NCBI GenBank assembly: GCA_904501815.1 | Contig: CAJGCN010000088.1 | Coordinates: 1-5,042, forward strand | From: an uncultured Clostridia bacterium | Lineage (GTDB): Bacteria > Bacillota > Clostridia > Christensenellales > Borkfalkiaceae | DNA: 5,042 nt | Reading direction: 5' to 3' | Translations under genes and position numbers: made by a program | Notes under the pieces: generated by a model | The model's database searches: none | Told to the model about the DNA's origin: nothing | What the model saw: only the letters and a program-made list of their open reading frames with translations | Part shown: positions 4,976 through 5,042 of the stretch, piece after piece | How the letters are laid out: each line of letters opens with the position of its first letter | How positions within the stretch are numbered: position 1 is the first letter of the stretch

Positions 4976-5042
4976 ACCAATCGGTAAGACAAGACCCAAC
5001 GTTTTATCGAACGGCAAAAAATCTAACGTTCTAAGGGGGACA
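4976..5042 (+). promoter_or_regulatory. 5' leader and strong ribosome-binding site of an off-window gene
   Basis: The leader from the predicted start to the window edge is about 65 nt. It contains a small CGTT/AACG hairpin (5000-5013) and two copies of AACGTT (4998-5003, 5025-5030). AAGGGGGA at 5033-5040 is a strong Shine-Dalgarno, so the start codon is expected within about 10 nt past the edge. The identity of the gene cannot be told. Confidence 0.6.

Noticed and set aside
4968..5042. ATG inside the -10 box opening a frame of 25 codons to the window edge
   Set aside because: The ATG lies within the promoter, upstream of the expected transcript start. It lacks a Shine-Dalgarno and uses codons (AGA, ATA, CTA, AGG) unlike the neighbouring genes. 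The AAGGGGGA at 5033 better marks the true start downstream.

Overview
The window looks like a chromosomal segment of an anaerobic Firmicute, most likely an uncultured member of Clostridia. This is inferred from the gene order (metG, tatD, a TatD-linked radical SAM gene, rsmA), the MetRS with a fused C-terminal tRNA-binding domain, the purine-rich Shine-Dalgarno sites and the sigma-A-type promoters. Base composition is moderate in the gene block and becomes strongly AT-rich after about position 4200. No genome-level identification is possible from the sequence alone.

Positions 1-3919 hold one compact plus-strand operon of translation and RNA-maintenance genes. It contains the C-terminal two thirds of methionyl-tRNA synthetase (metG, cut by the left edge), a complete TatD-family metal-dependent hydrolase 4 nt downstream, a TatD-associated radical SAM protein 1 nt after that, and rsmA (ksgA, 16S rRNA dimethyladenosine transferase) 18 nt further on. 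A perfect 15-bp hairpin at 3943-3975 closes the operon. Two things stand out. The radical SAM protein carries a disordered N-terminal extension of about 93 residues, rich in Gln/Asn/Lys and with a run of eight basic residues. Also, metG contains a well-spaced internal Shine-Dalgarno and ATG (1041-1058) exactly at the start of its C-terminal tRNA-binding domain, so a free 110-residue tRNA-binding protein could be made from the same gene.

Positions 3976-4583 carry no convincing gene. They hold two non-coding palindromic repeat elements of types that are dispersed in bacterial genomes: a nested-hairpin element ending in CCTCATCC/GGATGAGG (about 4049-4188), and a TGTCATTG/CAATGACA element (4335-4415) with a trailing partial copy. 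A regulatory cluster follows.

Positions 4488-4824 form a small regulatory island. Three dyads of the form TATACA-N4-TGTATA lie directly upstream of a 67-residue XRE-family helix-turn-helix protein, which has its own strong intrinsic terminator. They overlap candidate promoters on both strands, which points to autoregulation and perhaps to a lost or displaced divergent partner. A fourth dyad with the same architecture (TCTACA-N4-TGTAGA) lies about 220 bp upstream.

Positions 4825-5042 are an AT-rich promoter region. Roughly helix-phased A-tracts precede a TTGAAA-N17-TATAAT promoter, then a leader of about 65 nt ending in a strong AAGGGGGA ribosome-binding site for a gene that begins just outside the window.
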